Assembly: GCA_005888675.1 (NCBI GenBank)
Contig: VBBA01000015.1
Location: 1-12,718, forward strand
Source of the DNA: Candidatus Bathyarchaeota archaeon
Lineage (GTDB): Archaea; Thermoproteota; Bathyarchaeia; 40CM-2-53-6
Length of the DNA stretch: 12,718 bases
Reading direction: 5' to 3'
This document shows, in pieces, positions 6,227 through 12,718 of this stretch; positions within the stretch are counted from its first letter, which is position 1, and every line of letters starts with the position of its first letter. The notes below the pieces were generated by a model that saw only the letters and a list, made by a program, of their open reading frames with translations, had not been told where the DNA came from and made no database searches. The translations under genes and the position numbers were made by a program.

Positions 6227-7420
6227 ATGTCGTTACTAGTCACCCTTCTGCTCGTCAGCTATGCTCTTCTCATCTTCCTCTTCGCCGGCTATGAAAAAAT
6301 CACTCTCGTCGGCTTCCCTTCACTTCCCGACGATAAGGCCAGTTCCCTCCCTCGAGATACACCGTTAGTGTCGATAATCCTGCCCGTAAGGAATCAGGCC
6401 AGCACCCTAGAAGGGTGCCTAACCTCGCTCACAAGCCTCGACTATCCCAGCAAAGAGACCATTGTCGTGGACGGAGACTCGACCGACGAGACCCCAAAGA
6501 TCCTTGCAAGGTTCAGAGACAAGATCAGAATCTTCAATGAAGAACCACTCCCAAAGAGATGGGTGGGTAAAAACTGGGCCTGCCACCTCGGCTACCAACA
6601 AGCCAAGGGCGAATTGTTCTTGTTCACTGATGGAGACTCGATACACGCGACTGACAGTCTCACCAGAACAGTTGCATACCTTCAATCCTCCAAAGTTGAC
6701 CTGGTAACCCTCGCTCCCCAGACGATACTCAAGACCTTCTGGGAGAAACTTCTGCAGCCTGTAGTGTTCTATCTCATAATGGTCTCAGTGGGTGGAAAAT
6801 GGGTCAATGATGACAGACGACCCAACTATTCGATAGGAAATGGGCAGTATATGCTGATCACCCGCGCGGCCTATGAGAAGATAGGAGGACACAAAGCTGT
6901 CCACGATAGGATCGTCGAAGATCTGAGTATGGCGAGGAATCTCAAACGAGCAGGACTAAAACTCAGATTCCTAGTTGCGCAAGATGCGTTCGGAGTCAGA
7001 ATGTATTCCAGCCTGCGAGAGATATGGCTAGGTTGGAGAAAGAACTTCTACACCGTCTCTGAAAATCATCGCCTTCTAAAAGCACTCCAACGATTCCTCT
7101 TCCTCTTCGTATTCTTCATACTCCCTTTCATCATACTCACTCAAGGAATACTCCTCGCACCCTCACAACCGGTCAACCTATTCCTCCTAACCGGGGCCTT
7201 CATGTCTTTCTGGCTATGGCTAGGCATGCTGATCTTCTATAAACAAGGAGCCCGACTAAACCCGGCATACGGAGTACTTCTACCATTAGCAGTGGCAGTC
7301 TACATGGCAATCGGAGTAGACTCCACGATACGCGGAGCACTCGGCAAAGGACTCTCTTGGAAGGGACGGATCTACGAACAAAACAATCAAAAACCCGACG
7401 ATAAGAGTAGAAGAGTCTGA
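6227..7420 (+). CDS. Membrane family 2 glycosyltransferase, carotenoid glucosyltransferase (CruC/CrtQ)-like
   Basis: A 397-residue GT-A fold enzyme anchored in the membrane. There is one N-terminal helix (about 3-20), a cytoplasmic catalytic domain (about 48-270), and three C-terminal helices (about 288-310, 316-338, 347-366). Catalytic motifs are VSIILPVRNQ (48-57), IVVDGDSTDET (79-89), the metal-binding DGD at 135-137, ED at 231-232 and GWRKNFY (269-275) at the place of the usual Q-x-x-R-W. LPKRWVGKNWACHLG (108-122) and the ending SWKGRIY (377-383) resemble bacterial hydroxychlorobactene glucosyltransferase (CruC) and staphyloxanthin-pathway CrtQ. The acceptor is probably a lipid or isoprenoid, but this cannot be read from the sequence, and no carotenoid genes are nearby. 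It has its own promoter; elp3 begins 3 bases after its stop. Confidence 0.85.
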   Translation: MSLLVTLLLVSYALLIFLFAGYEKITLVGFPSLPDDKASSLPRDTPLVSIILPVRNQASTLEGCLTSLTSLDYPSKETIVVDGDSTDETPKILARFRDKIRIFNEEPLPKRWVGKNWACHLGYQQAKGELFLFTDGDSIHATDSLTRTVAYLQSSKVDLVTLAPQTILKTFWEKLLQPVVFYLIMVSVGGKWVNDDRRPNYSIGNGQYMLITRAAYEKIGGHKAVHDRIVEDLSMARNLKRAGLKLRFLVAQDAFGVRMYSSLREIWLGWRKNFYTVSENHRLLKALQRFLFLFVFFILPFIILTQGILLAPSQPVNLFLLTGAFMSFWLWLGMLIFYKQGARLNPAYGVLLPLAVAVYMAIGVDSTIRGALGKGLSWKGRIYEQNNQKPDDKSRRV

Positions 7421-7423
7421 AAA

Positions 7424-8062
7424 TTGAGCAACCTGCTCCCGCCCTCAATTGAACAACTCTCAGAAGAGATAATTGAGCAGATACTGACGCTTCAGAATCC
7501 GTCTAGGGAGGCTGTAAATCGTGTCAAGCTCGATATTTGCAAGAAACATCGGTCACCGGTAATTCCGCCTAACTCTTCAATCCTAGAGCGTCTCCCCGAA
7601 GAAGATCTTGCCCGACTACATCCATTCCTACAGGGGAAACAAGTCCGGAGCATCAGCGGAGTAACGGTAGTAGCGGTAATGCCCAAGCCCTATGACTGCC
7701 CCCACGGAAAATGCACTTACTGCCCTGGCGGTCCAGAAGTTGGAGTACCCAGAGCCTATACAGGAAAAGAACCGGCCGTTATGCGAGCCCTAGAGACAGA
7801 GTATGATCCAGCACGCCAAGTAAAGAGTCGAATGAACCAATTGGAAGCAATTGGCCACCGGGTCGACAAGGTCGAGTTGATCCTCATCGGGGGAACCTTT
7901 CCATTTCTACCACGAATCTACCAGGAAGAATTTGTCAAAGAATGTCTCGACACTCTGAACGGGACTAAGTCAGAATCCTTGGCAGAGGCGAAGATGAACG
8001 CAGAGTCCGCTCATATTAGAAATGTGGGTATTACGATTGAAACAAGACCCGATTGGGCGTAA
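7424..8062 (+). CDS. elp3: Elp3 radical-SAM N-terminal part (reading frame broken at 8053-8062)
   Basis: Elp3 adds a carboxymethyl-type group to U34 of tRNA wobble positions, joining radical SAM chemistry to an acetyltransferase domain. This 212-residue piece holds an N-terminal helical region, VRSISGVTVVAVMPKPY, and the cluster motif DCPHGKCTYCPGGP (C92, C97, C100; C-x4-C-x2-C as in Elp3). It then has the LILIGGTFPFLP strand and VGITIETRPDW, where it terminates one codon later (A, then TAA at 8060-8062). Intact homologues run on from RPDW/Y through about 12 residues to LG-x-T-R-x-E. Here the LGVTRVEIGVQ block follows at once in another frame, so about 37 bases seem to be missing. The start is TTG 7424, 3 bases after the glycosyltransferase stop; no good ribosome binding site is seen. 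Alone this piece cannot form a complete radical-SAM barrel. Confidence 0.87.
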   Translation: MSNLLPPSIEQLSEEIIEQILTLQNPSREAVNRVKLDICKKHRSPVIPPNSSILERLPEEDLARLHPFLQGKQVRSISGVTVVAVMPKPYDCPHGKCTYCPGGPEVGVPRAYTGKEPAVMRALETEYDPARQVKSRMNQLEAIGHRVDKVELILIGGTFPFLPRIYQEEFVKECLDTLNGTKSESLAEAKMNAESAHIRNVGITIETRPDWA

Positions 8063-8997
8063 CCCGCGTCGAGATAGGCGTCCAGACACTCTACGACGAC
8101 GTCTACCAGAGAATACACCGGGACCATACCGTCGCTGACGTCGAAGAAGCTGCGAGAACATTGAGAGACTCATCATTGAAAGTTGGATACCACATGATGC
8201 TTGGCTTACCAGGCTGCGATCCAGATCGAGACCTTGCTGCATTCCAGAGGCTCTGGGGTGATCCGGCCCATCGTCCCGACATGCTCAAGATCTACCCCTG
8301 TCTCGTAACACCGGGAACCCAACTGTATGAAGACTGGAGAGCCGGAAAATATCAGCCTTACAGGACAAAGGAAGCGGCACGACTCATCGCAGAGATCAAG
8401 AAAGTTATTCCGCCTTGGGTCCGGATCATGCGCATACAACGGGAGATTCCTGCGGATGGAATAGCGGATGGTGTGAAAAATGGAAACCTTCGACAACTCG
8501 TCCAGGAAGAATTGTCAAGACAAAGCATTCGCTGCCGGTGCATAAGATGCAGGGAAGTCGGCCATTCGAGTAACAATAGCAACGAGACATCGGCCTCTGA
8601 TAATATCCGTCTCCAGAGGATAGATTACGAAGCCTCAGGAGGAAGCGAGGTATTCCTTTCATTCGAGAACTTGGAGACTGACTCTCTCGTCGGATATGTC
8701 CGGCTGAGAATACCCTCGGAAAACCCTCATCGAGTCGAGATCAAGGGGAAACAAGCGGGACTAATACGAGAACTCCACATCTTCGGACAAACTGTACCTG
8801 TCGGCGATCGTCCCGGGTTGAAAGGATACCAGCATAAAGGCTACGGTTCACAACTCCTCCAAGAAGCGGAACGAGTCGCTACAGAAGAATACGATCGTAG
8901 GAAGATGCTCGTTATCAGTGCTCTCGGAACCAAGCAATACTACGCAAAGTTCGGTTATTCCCACGATGGACCATACGTTTCCAAGACTCTAGCCTAG
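8053..8997 (+). CDS. elp3: Elp3 C-terminal part: rest of radical-SAM domain and acetyltransferase domain
   Basis: The 314-codon remainder of elp3, in a different frame from the N-terminal piece and overlapping it by 10 bases. It opens with LGVTRVEIGVQTLYDDVY (read as M if TTG 8053 is used) and has GYHMMLGLPGCDPDRD and the zinc-binding segment IRCRCIRCREVGH (159-171). The GNAT domain follows with LIRELHIFGQTVPVGD, the acetyl-CoA loop YQHKGYGSQLL (259-269) and the ending YYAKFGYSHDGPYVSKTL (296-313). All these match archaeal and eukaryotic Elp3. Apart from the missing stretch at the junction the domain order is complete, and both pieces together give about 525 residues, normal for Elp3 once about 12 are added back. 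TTG 8053 could in principle restart translation, but it has no ribosome binding site of note. The clean conservation on both sides suggests a very recent lesion or an assembly fault. Confidence 0.87.
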   Translation: MGVTRVEIGVQTLYDDVYQRIHRDHTVADVEEAARTLRDSSLKVGYHMMLGLPGCDPDRDLAAFQRLWGDPAHRPDMLKIYPCLVTPGTQLYEDWRAGKYQPYRTKEAARLIAEIKKVIPPWVRIMRIQREIPADGIADGVKNGNLRQLVQEELSRQSIRCRCIRCREVGHSSNNSNETSASDNIRLQRIDYEASGGSEVFLSFENLETDSLVGYVRLRIPSENPHRVEIKGKQAGLIRELHIFGQTVPVGDRPGLKGYQHKGYGSQLLQEAERVATEEYDRRKMLVISALGTKQYYAKFGYSHDGPYVSKTLA

Positions 8998-9068
8998 TTG
9001 GCTAAGCCCTAATTAGAACCAGCCAATTCACTGGCACAACAACGCCAAGCCAGGAATCGAATCAAGAC

Positions 9069-10412
9069 TTGTCGCACCCTGAACTGGAAGGATACCATGG
9101 AGAGATACTAGAACATCTTAGGAAGGCAAGAGCCCGAATCGGCAACCTCATACGAGTCACCTCGAAGACAGGAGATGTACACGAGGGCTACCTTTTCCCT
9201 AGATATCAATACGGCGATCAGCATCACGTTGTCCTCAAACTCCGCAACGGCTACAACGTCGGAATCCACCTTGGAAGGACCGAGAAGATCGAGGTTATTG
9301 GTGAAGGAGAGAAACCGAAGTTCACCAAGGCCCCGCCTCTCCCGAAGCAATTCCGCCTTCCTAGAGTATCGATCATCAGTACAGGAGGCACGATAGCCAG
9401 CCGTGTCGACTATAGAACTGGCGCCGTCGAACCAGCACTCTCAGCAGAAGAACTAGCCAGTGTCGTTCCCGAACTCGAATCCATTGCGGAGATAGACGCT
9501 CACATACTCTACAGCGAATACAGCGAGAACCTGACTCCGGAGCACTGGACGGGAATGGCTGAGGAGGCTGCGCGCAAAATATCCCGCGGTGCGGATGGGA
9601 TAATCATTACCCATGGGACCGACACGATGCACTATACCGCTGCGGCCCTAAGCTTCGCACTCCAACACTTACCAGTCCCAGTGATACTCGTCGGAGCTCA
9701 AAGATCCTCGGATCGTCCAAGCTCCGACGCTGCGACAAACCTCACAGGAGGAACGGCGATCGCGGCCGCAGCAGACATGGCTGCCGTCGGCGTGGCAATG
9801 CACGAGGAAATATCCGATCACCATATCATCGCCCACAAAGGAACGAGAGTCAGAAAATGCCACAGTAGTCGCAGAGACACTTTCAAGTCGATAGAGACAC
9901 GTCCCTTGGCGCGTTATGATCTCACAACCCATCGACTAGAAACTATGGACTCAGGGACGAAACGTGACAAGAAGCGACAATTGACACTGAAGCCAAGCTT
10001 TGACCCTAGCGCTTACCTTCTCAAATCCTACCCAGGCTTTGACCATCGATCAATCGATTCCGCAATCCAACAGGGAGCCAGAGGCATCGTCCTAGAGGGA
10101 ACTGGACTGGGACATGTCCCGAGGACTAGCTATGATTCGATTAGTCACGCTGTAAGGAAGGATATCCCAGTATTCATGACGTCTCAGACTATTTGGGGCC
10201 GCGTCGACATGAATGTCTACTCTACAGGGAGGGATTTGTTGAACTTGGGGGTCGCTCCCCTAGAAGACATGATTCCGGAGACTGCACTGGTCAAGTTGAT
10301 GTGGACGCTCGCTCAGACCAAGTCTCCTGACGAGATCAGAAGGCTCATGCTTGAGCCGGTTGCTGGAGAGATAATCCCACGAACGCCGTACCTCATGGAA
10401 GAGGTGCATTAG
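9069..10412 (+). CDS. gatD: Glutamyl-tRNA(Gln) amidotransferase subunit D
   Basis: A 447-residue GatD, the asparaginase-like subunit that releases ammonia from Gln or Asn and feeds it to GatE, which amidates Glu-tRNA(Gln). The archaeal N-terminal beta domain (about 25-80) is present, with VTSKTGDVHEGYLFPRYQYG and NGYNVGIHLG. The type I asparaginase domain follows: STGGTIAS with nucleophile T108, IITHGTDTMHYTAA with T184-D185, and GTRVRKCHSSRRDTF with K263, together the expected catalytic set. VGAQRSSDRPSSDAATN (208-224) is also typical. Length matches other archaeal GatD. The start is TTG 9069, directly before the family-like N-terminus, with no strong ribosome binding site. A TATA-like TAATTAG lies at 9010-9016, so the gene may begin its own transcript in the 71 bases after elp3. 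gatE follows closely. Confidence 0.95.
   Translation: MSHPELEGYHGEILEHLRKARARIGNLIRVTSKTGDVHEGYLFPRYQYGDQHHVVLKLRNGYNVGIHLGRTEKIEVIGEGEKPKFTKAPPLPKQFRLPRVSIISTGGTIASRVDYRTGAVEPALSAEELASVVPELESIAEIDAHILYSEYSENLTPEHWTGMAEEAARKISRGADGIIITHGTDTMHYTAAALSFALQHLPVPVILVGAQRSSDRPSSDAATNLTGGTAIAAAADMAAVGVAMHEEISDHHIIAHKGTRVRKCHSSRRDTFKSIETRPLARYDLTTHRLETMDSGTKRDKKRQLTLKPSFDPSAYLLKSYPGFDHRSIDSAIQQGARGIVLEGTGLGHVPRTSYDSISHAVRKDIPVFMTSQTIWGRVDMNVYSTGRDLLNLGVAPLEDMIPETALVKLMWTLAQTKSPDEIRRLMLEPVAGEIIPRTPYLMEEVH
10401..10406 (+). promoter_or_regulatory. Shine-Dalgarno-like GAGGTG at the end of gatD
   Basis: GAGGTG matches the core of the archaeal Shine-Dalgarno sequence and sits just before the gatD stop. 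Its normal spacing points to a gatE start around 10412-10418, but the gatE frame has no ATG, GTG or TTG there (codons GCA, ACA, ACG). The only canonical in-frame start, TTG 10448, is 41 bases downstream of this site. It may act in coupling by re-initiation, or it may be chance within gatD codons. Confidence 0.35.
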
Positions 10413-10447
10413 CAACAACGTCGCAAACAGACTATCAACGCATAGGG

Positions 10448-12310
10448 TTGAAAGTTGGGCTTGAAGTCCATCGACAATTAGACACGGCCCACAAGCTCTT
10501 CTGCGACTGCCCAACCATTCTGACAACCGCCCCTCCTACGATAAGGTTCCAGAGACGTCTTCGTCCAACCCAGAGCGAGCTGGGACAGATAGATCCCGCT
10601 GTACTATTCGAGTTCCACCGAGGAAGAACCGTCATCTACGAAGCCGACAATGACACATCCTGCCTGGTCGAGATGGACGAGGAACCACCACACCCCCTGA
10701 ATCCTGAAGCGGTAGACGTTTCGCTAATGATCTCACTTCTTTTCAAAGCAGTGACGATGGATGAAGTGCACATTATGCGAAAAGTCGTTATCGATGGCTC
10801 AAACACTACCGGCTTCCAAAGAACCTCGATCATCGCGCTAAACGGTCATTTGGATGTTGAAGGCAAACGAATCCCAATCCAACAGGTCTCGTTAGAGGAA
10901 GACGCCGGGCGAAAGGTGGCAGAGGCAAAGAATAGTGTTACGTTCCAATTGGACCGACTTGGGGTCCCATTGATCGAAATAACAACGGGCCCCGTTATTC
11001 AGAACCCAGAAGATGCCAGTAAGATAGCTCTAGCGATCGGACGAGTTCTCCGGGCAACTAGAAAGGTCAAGCGGGGCCTTGGAACCATACGACAGGACCT
11101 GAACATCTCGATAGCCAAAGGCTCACTGATCGAGATAAAAGGCGTCCAAGAACTCGAACTAGTATCGAAAGTTGTCGAACTTGAGGTCAAGAGACAACTA
11201 ACGCTTCTCGAAATTCGAGATGAGCTACATAAGAGAGGTGTACACGCTCAAGACCTCGAAGATCACATTATCGATCTTACTGAGATCCTGAAAAGTTCGA
11301 AATCCAAGATCATTCAATCCGCACTTCAGAAAGGCGGAAAAGTCCTAGGTGTAAGACTGACAGGCTTCAACAACCTCTTGGGACGTGAACTCATTCCAAA
11401 CGTCAGGTTTGGGACCGAGATGTCGAAGAGGGCCGGATTTTGGGGCAAAGTCGGAGGGATATTCCATTCCGATGAACTTCCAGCCTATGGCATCGAGAAA
11501 CCCGAGAAAGAACAAGTAGCATTGAGACTGGAATGCTCGCAAAACGATGCTTTCGTCATCGTTTGCGACGACGAGAAGAGTGGTCGAGACGCCCTCCAAG
11601 CGGTCAGTGATAGAGCCAGGGAAGCTTTAGTGGGTGTGCCAGAGGAGACGCGAACTGCGAATCCCGACGGGACAACTAGCTACATGCGCCCCCGTCCTGG
11701 AGCAGCTAGAATGTATCCAGAGACGGATGTGCCCCCAGTCAAGGTAACACCGCACAGGCTAGAGAAGATTCGTTCCAATCTTCCGAAGATGCAGGAAGAA
11801 CTCACGAAAGAACTAACAGCACGCTACGGGATCGGTCAGAAGCTAGCAGAGCAACTCGTCAACTCAGAATATTCCTCAATATTCGAAGAGATCGTGACCA
11901 GCTCGAAGATCACGGCACCGACGTACGTCGCCACAATCCTCACAGAATCTTTGAAGAGCCTGGAACGAGAGAAGGTCCCAGTAGCCAACCTCAGTGAAAA
12001 ACAGCTGAAGGCCGCCTTCGATCTGGTCGAAAAAGGGAAGACTGCAAAAGAGTCTGTCCCAGAGATTCTCAAGTGGCTAGCCCAGCATCCCGAAGCGGAT
12101 CCTCAATCTGCCGTTCAGGATCTGAAACTTGGAATGTTGAGTCGGACAGAGCTGGAAGAGATAATCCGAAAATTGGTTTCGGAGAACTGGCCTGCTTCAA
12201 TGGGGAAGTTGACAAATCTTGTCATGGGCGAGGTAAGGGGAAGAGCGGATCCTAAACTCGTCATCGAGCTACTGATGCATCATGCACTAGCAGGGAGTCA
12301 GAATAAGTGA
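10448..12310 (+). CDS. gatE: Glutamyl-tRNA(Gln) amidotransferase subunit E
   Basis: A 620-residue GatE, which phosphorylates Glu-tRNA(Gln) and amidates it with ammonia from GatD. The GatB/E catalytic core has KVGLEVHRQLDTAHKLF (2-18), RRLRPTQSELGQIDP (36-50), MDEEPPHP (76-83), RKVVIDGSNTTGFQRT (111-126), LDRLGVPLIEITTGP (168-182) and RGLGTIRQDLNIS (209-221). The archaea-specific insert resembling bacterial AspRS follows (about 285-400, FNNLLGRELIP then GIFHSDELPAYGI). Then come RPRPGAARMYPETDVPPV and the helical YqeY-like tRNA-binding tail. The start is TTG 10448, 35 bases after gatD. However, upstream in-frame codons read TDYQRIG, which matches the conserved DY-x-x-(L/I)-G that precedes LKVGLE in GatE, so the true start may be upstream at a non-standard codon. 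It ends at TGA 12308-12310, possibly overlapping the Lrp gene. Confidence 0.95.
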   Translation: MKVGLEVHRQLDTAHKLFCDCPTILTTAPPTIRFQRRLRPTQSELGQIDPAVLFEFHRGRTVIYEADNDTSCLVEMDEEPPHPLNPEAVDVSLMISLLFKAVTMDEVHIMRKVVIDGSNTTGFQRTSIIALNGHLDVEGKRIPIQQVSLEEDAGRKVAEAKNSVTFQLDRLGVPLIEITTGPVIQNPEDASKIALAIGRVLRATRKVKRGLGTIRQDLNISIAKGSLIEIKGVQELELVSKVVELEVKRQLTLLEIRDELHKRGVHAQDLEDHIIDLTEILKSSKSKIIQSALQKGGKVLGVRLTGFNNLLGRELIPNVRFGTEMSKRAGFWGKVGGIFHSDELPAYGIEKPEKEQVALRLECSQNDAFVIVCDDEKSGRDALQAVSDRAREALVGVPEETRTANPDGTTSYMRPRPGAARMYPETDVPPVKVTPHRLEKIRSNLPKMQEELTKELTARYGIGQKLAEQLVNSEYSSIFEEIVTSSKITAPTYVATILTESLKSLEREKVPVANLSEKQLKAAFDLVEKGKTAKESVPEILKWLAQHPEADPQSAVQDLKLGMLSRTELEEIIRKLVSENWPASMGKLTNLVMGEVRGRADPKLVIELLMHHALAGSQNK

Positions 12311-12718
12311 CTGACTCCCAGATTGGTCAATCCAAGAGCATGATCGGGACCGTTAACATGGATGATTTGGATCGGCGGATATTGCAAGCCTACCTCAACG
12401 ACTCAAGAGTCTCGTTCCGGGAGCTCGCTCATCGTCTCGGAGTATCAACCACCACAGTCCAGGCGAGAACTTCGAAACTGGAGAAATCGGGAATCATAAA
12501 GGCCTACTCTGCGATCTTCGACCATGAAAGAATCGGATACCAACTAACCGTCTTGACCGAGGTCACGGTTGCCAAAGGGAAACTGCTCGAGCTTGAGCAA
12601 CAGGTTGCAAAGATGCCACAAGTAATGGCCGTCTATGATGTAACAGGGCTGACGGACGCTATGGTGATTGCCAAATTCAAGAATCGCGACGAGCTCAGCA
12701 AGTTCACAAAAAGCCTCC
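12307..12718 (+). CDS. Lrp/AsnC-family transcriptional regulator (3' end outside window)
   Basis: A partial gene cut by the window end. The product has the Lrp/AsnC N-terminal helix-turn-helix: MDDLDRRILQAYLNDSRVSF, then RELAHRLGVSTTTVQARTSK with LEKSGIIKAYSAIF. The effector-sensing RAM domain begins after it, with YQLTVLTEVTVAKG, VMAVYDVTGLTDAMVIAKF and KNRDELSKFTKSL. Such proteins bind DNA as dimers or octamers and often sense amino acids. Three in-frame starts are possible: GTG 12307, ATG 12340 and ATG 12358. I chose GTG 12307 because it overlaps the gatE stop as GTGA and has AGGGAG at 12292-12297 as a ribosome binding site. ATG 12358 gives the more usual N-terminus for the family, so it is a real alternative. 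Being tied to gatDE, it could respond to Gln, Asn or Glu, but that is a guess. Confidence 0.87.
   Translation, partial: MTDSQIGQSKSMIGTVNMDDLDRRILQAYLNDSRVSFRELAHRLGVSTTTVQARTSKLEKSGIIKAYSAIFDHERIGYQLTVLTEVTVAKGKLLELEQQVAKMPQVMAVYDVTGLTDAMVIAKFKNRDELSKFTKSL

Noticed and set aside
8998..9068. TTGGCT (8998-9003) and AGCCAA (9021-9026) as a terminator or operator after elp3.
   Set aside because: A 6-bp stem with a 17-base loop and no T-run is weak and easily due to chance; no function could be supported.

Overview
The window is archaeal. It carries the archaea-specific glutamyl-tRNA(Gln) amidotransferase pair GatD and GatE, a NurA-HerA pair, a CTP-dependent riboflavin-kinase-type (RibK) gene, an Elp3 gene and ribosomal protein S30e. 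S30e is, to my knowledge, found in the TACK/Asgard side of the archaea and not in classical Euryarchaeota, so a TACK lineage (thaumarchaeal or bathyarchaeal type) is the best guess. No rRNA, tRNA, CRISPR array, insertion sequence or integrase was seen. TTG starts are frequent (five of the genes), and many starts lack a clear Shine-Dalgarno sequence.

Layout. (1) 1-3298, plus strand: the end of a winged-helix-like gene, a second winged-helix protein of unknown function, then nurA and herA 7 bases apart. This is a DNA end-resection cassette without Mre11/Rad50 in view. (2) 3379-4697: a frameshifted ribK-type gene (minus) diverges from a pyrK-type electron-transfer subunit (plus) across 45 bases. 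(3) 4721-5584, minus: a haloperoxidase-like alpha/beta hydrolase that looks bacterial in origin. (4) 5585-6226: regulatory DNA plus the 55-codon S30e gene, with its own TATA-like box and a T-run terminator. (5) 6227-8997, plus: a membrane glycosyltransferase resembling carotenoid glucosyltransferases, followed 3 bases later by elp3. The elp3 reading frame is broken by what looks like a deletion of about 37 bases at a TTGGGC short repeat. (6) 9069-12718, plus: gatD, gatE and an Lrp/AsnC regulator that may overlap gatE by GTGA; the regulator runs off the window.

Functional themes are recombinational repair (NurA-HerA), translation (S30e, Elp3 tRNA wobble modification, GatDE tRNA-dependent Gln synthesis) and flavin/pyrimidine metabolism (RibK-like, PyrK). 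The points most worth checking are the two broken reading frames (ribK, elp3), the winged-helix gene(s) upstream of nurA-herA, and the gatE start. At gatE, conserved N-terminal codons lie upstream of the only canonical start. I did not find a clear new multi-gene system; the best candidate for an undescribed component is the 191-residue protein at 95-670.
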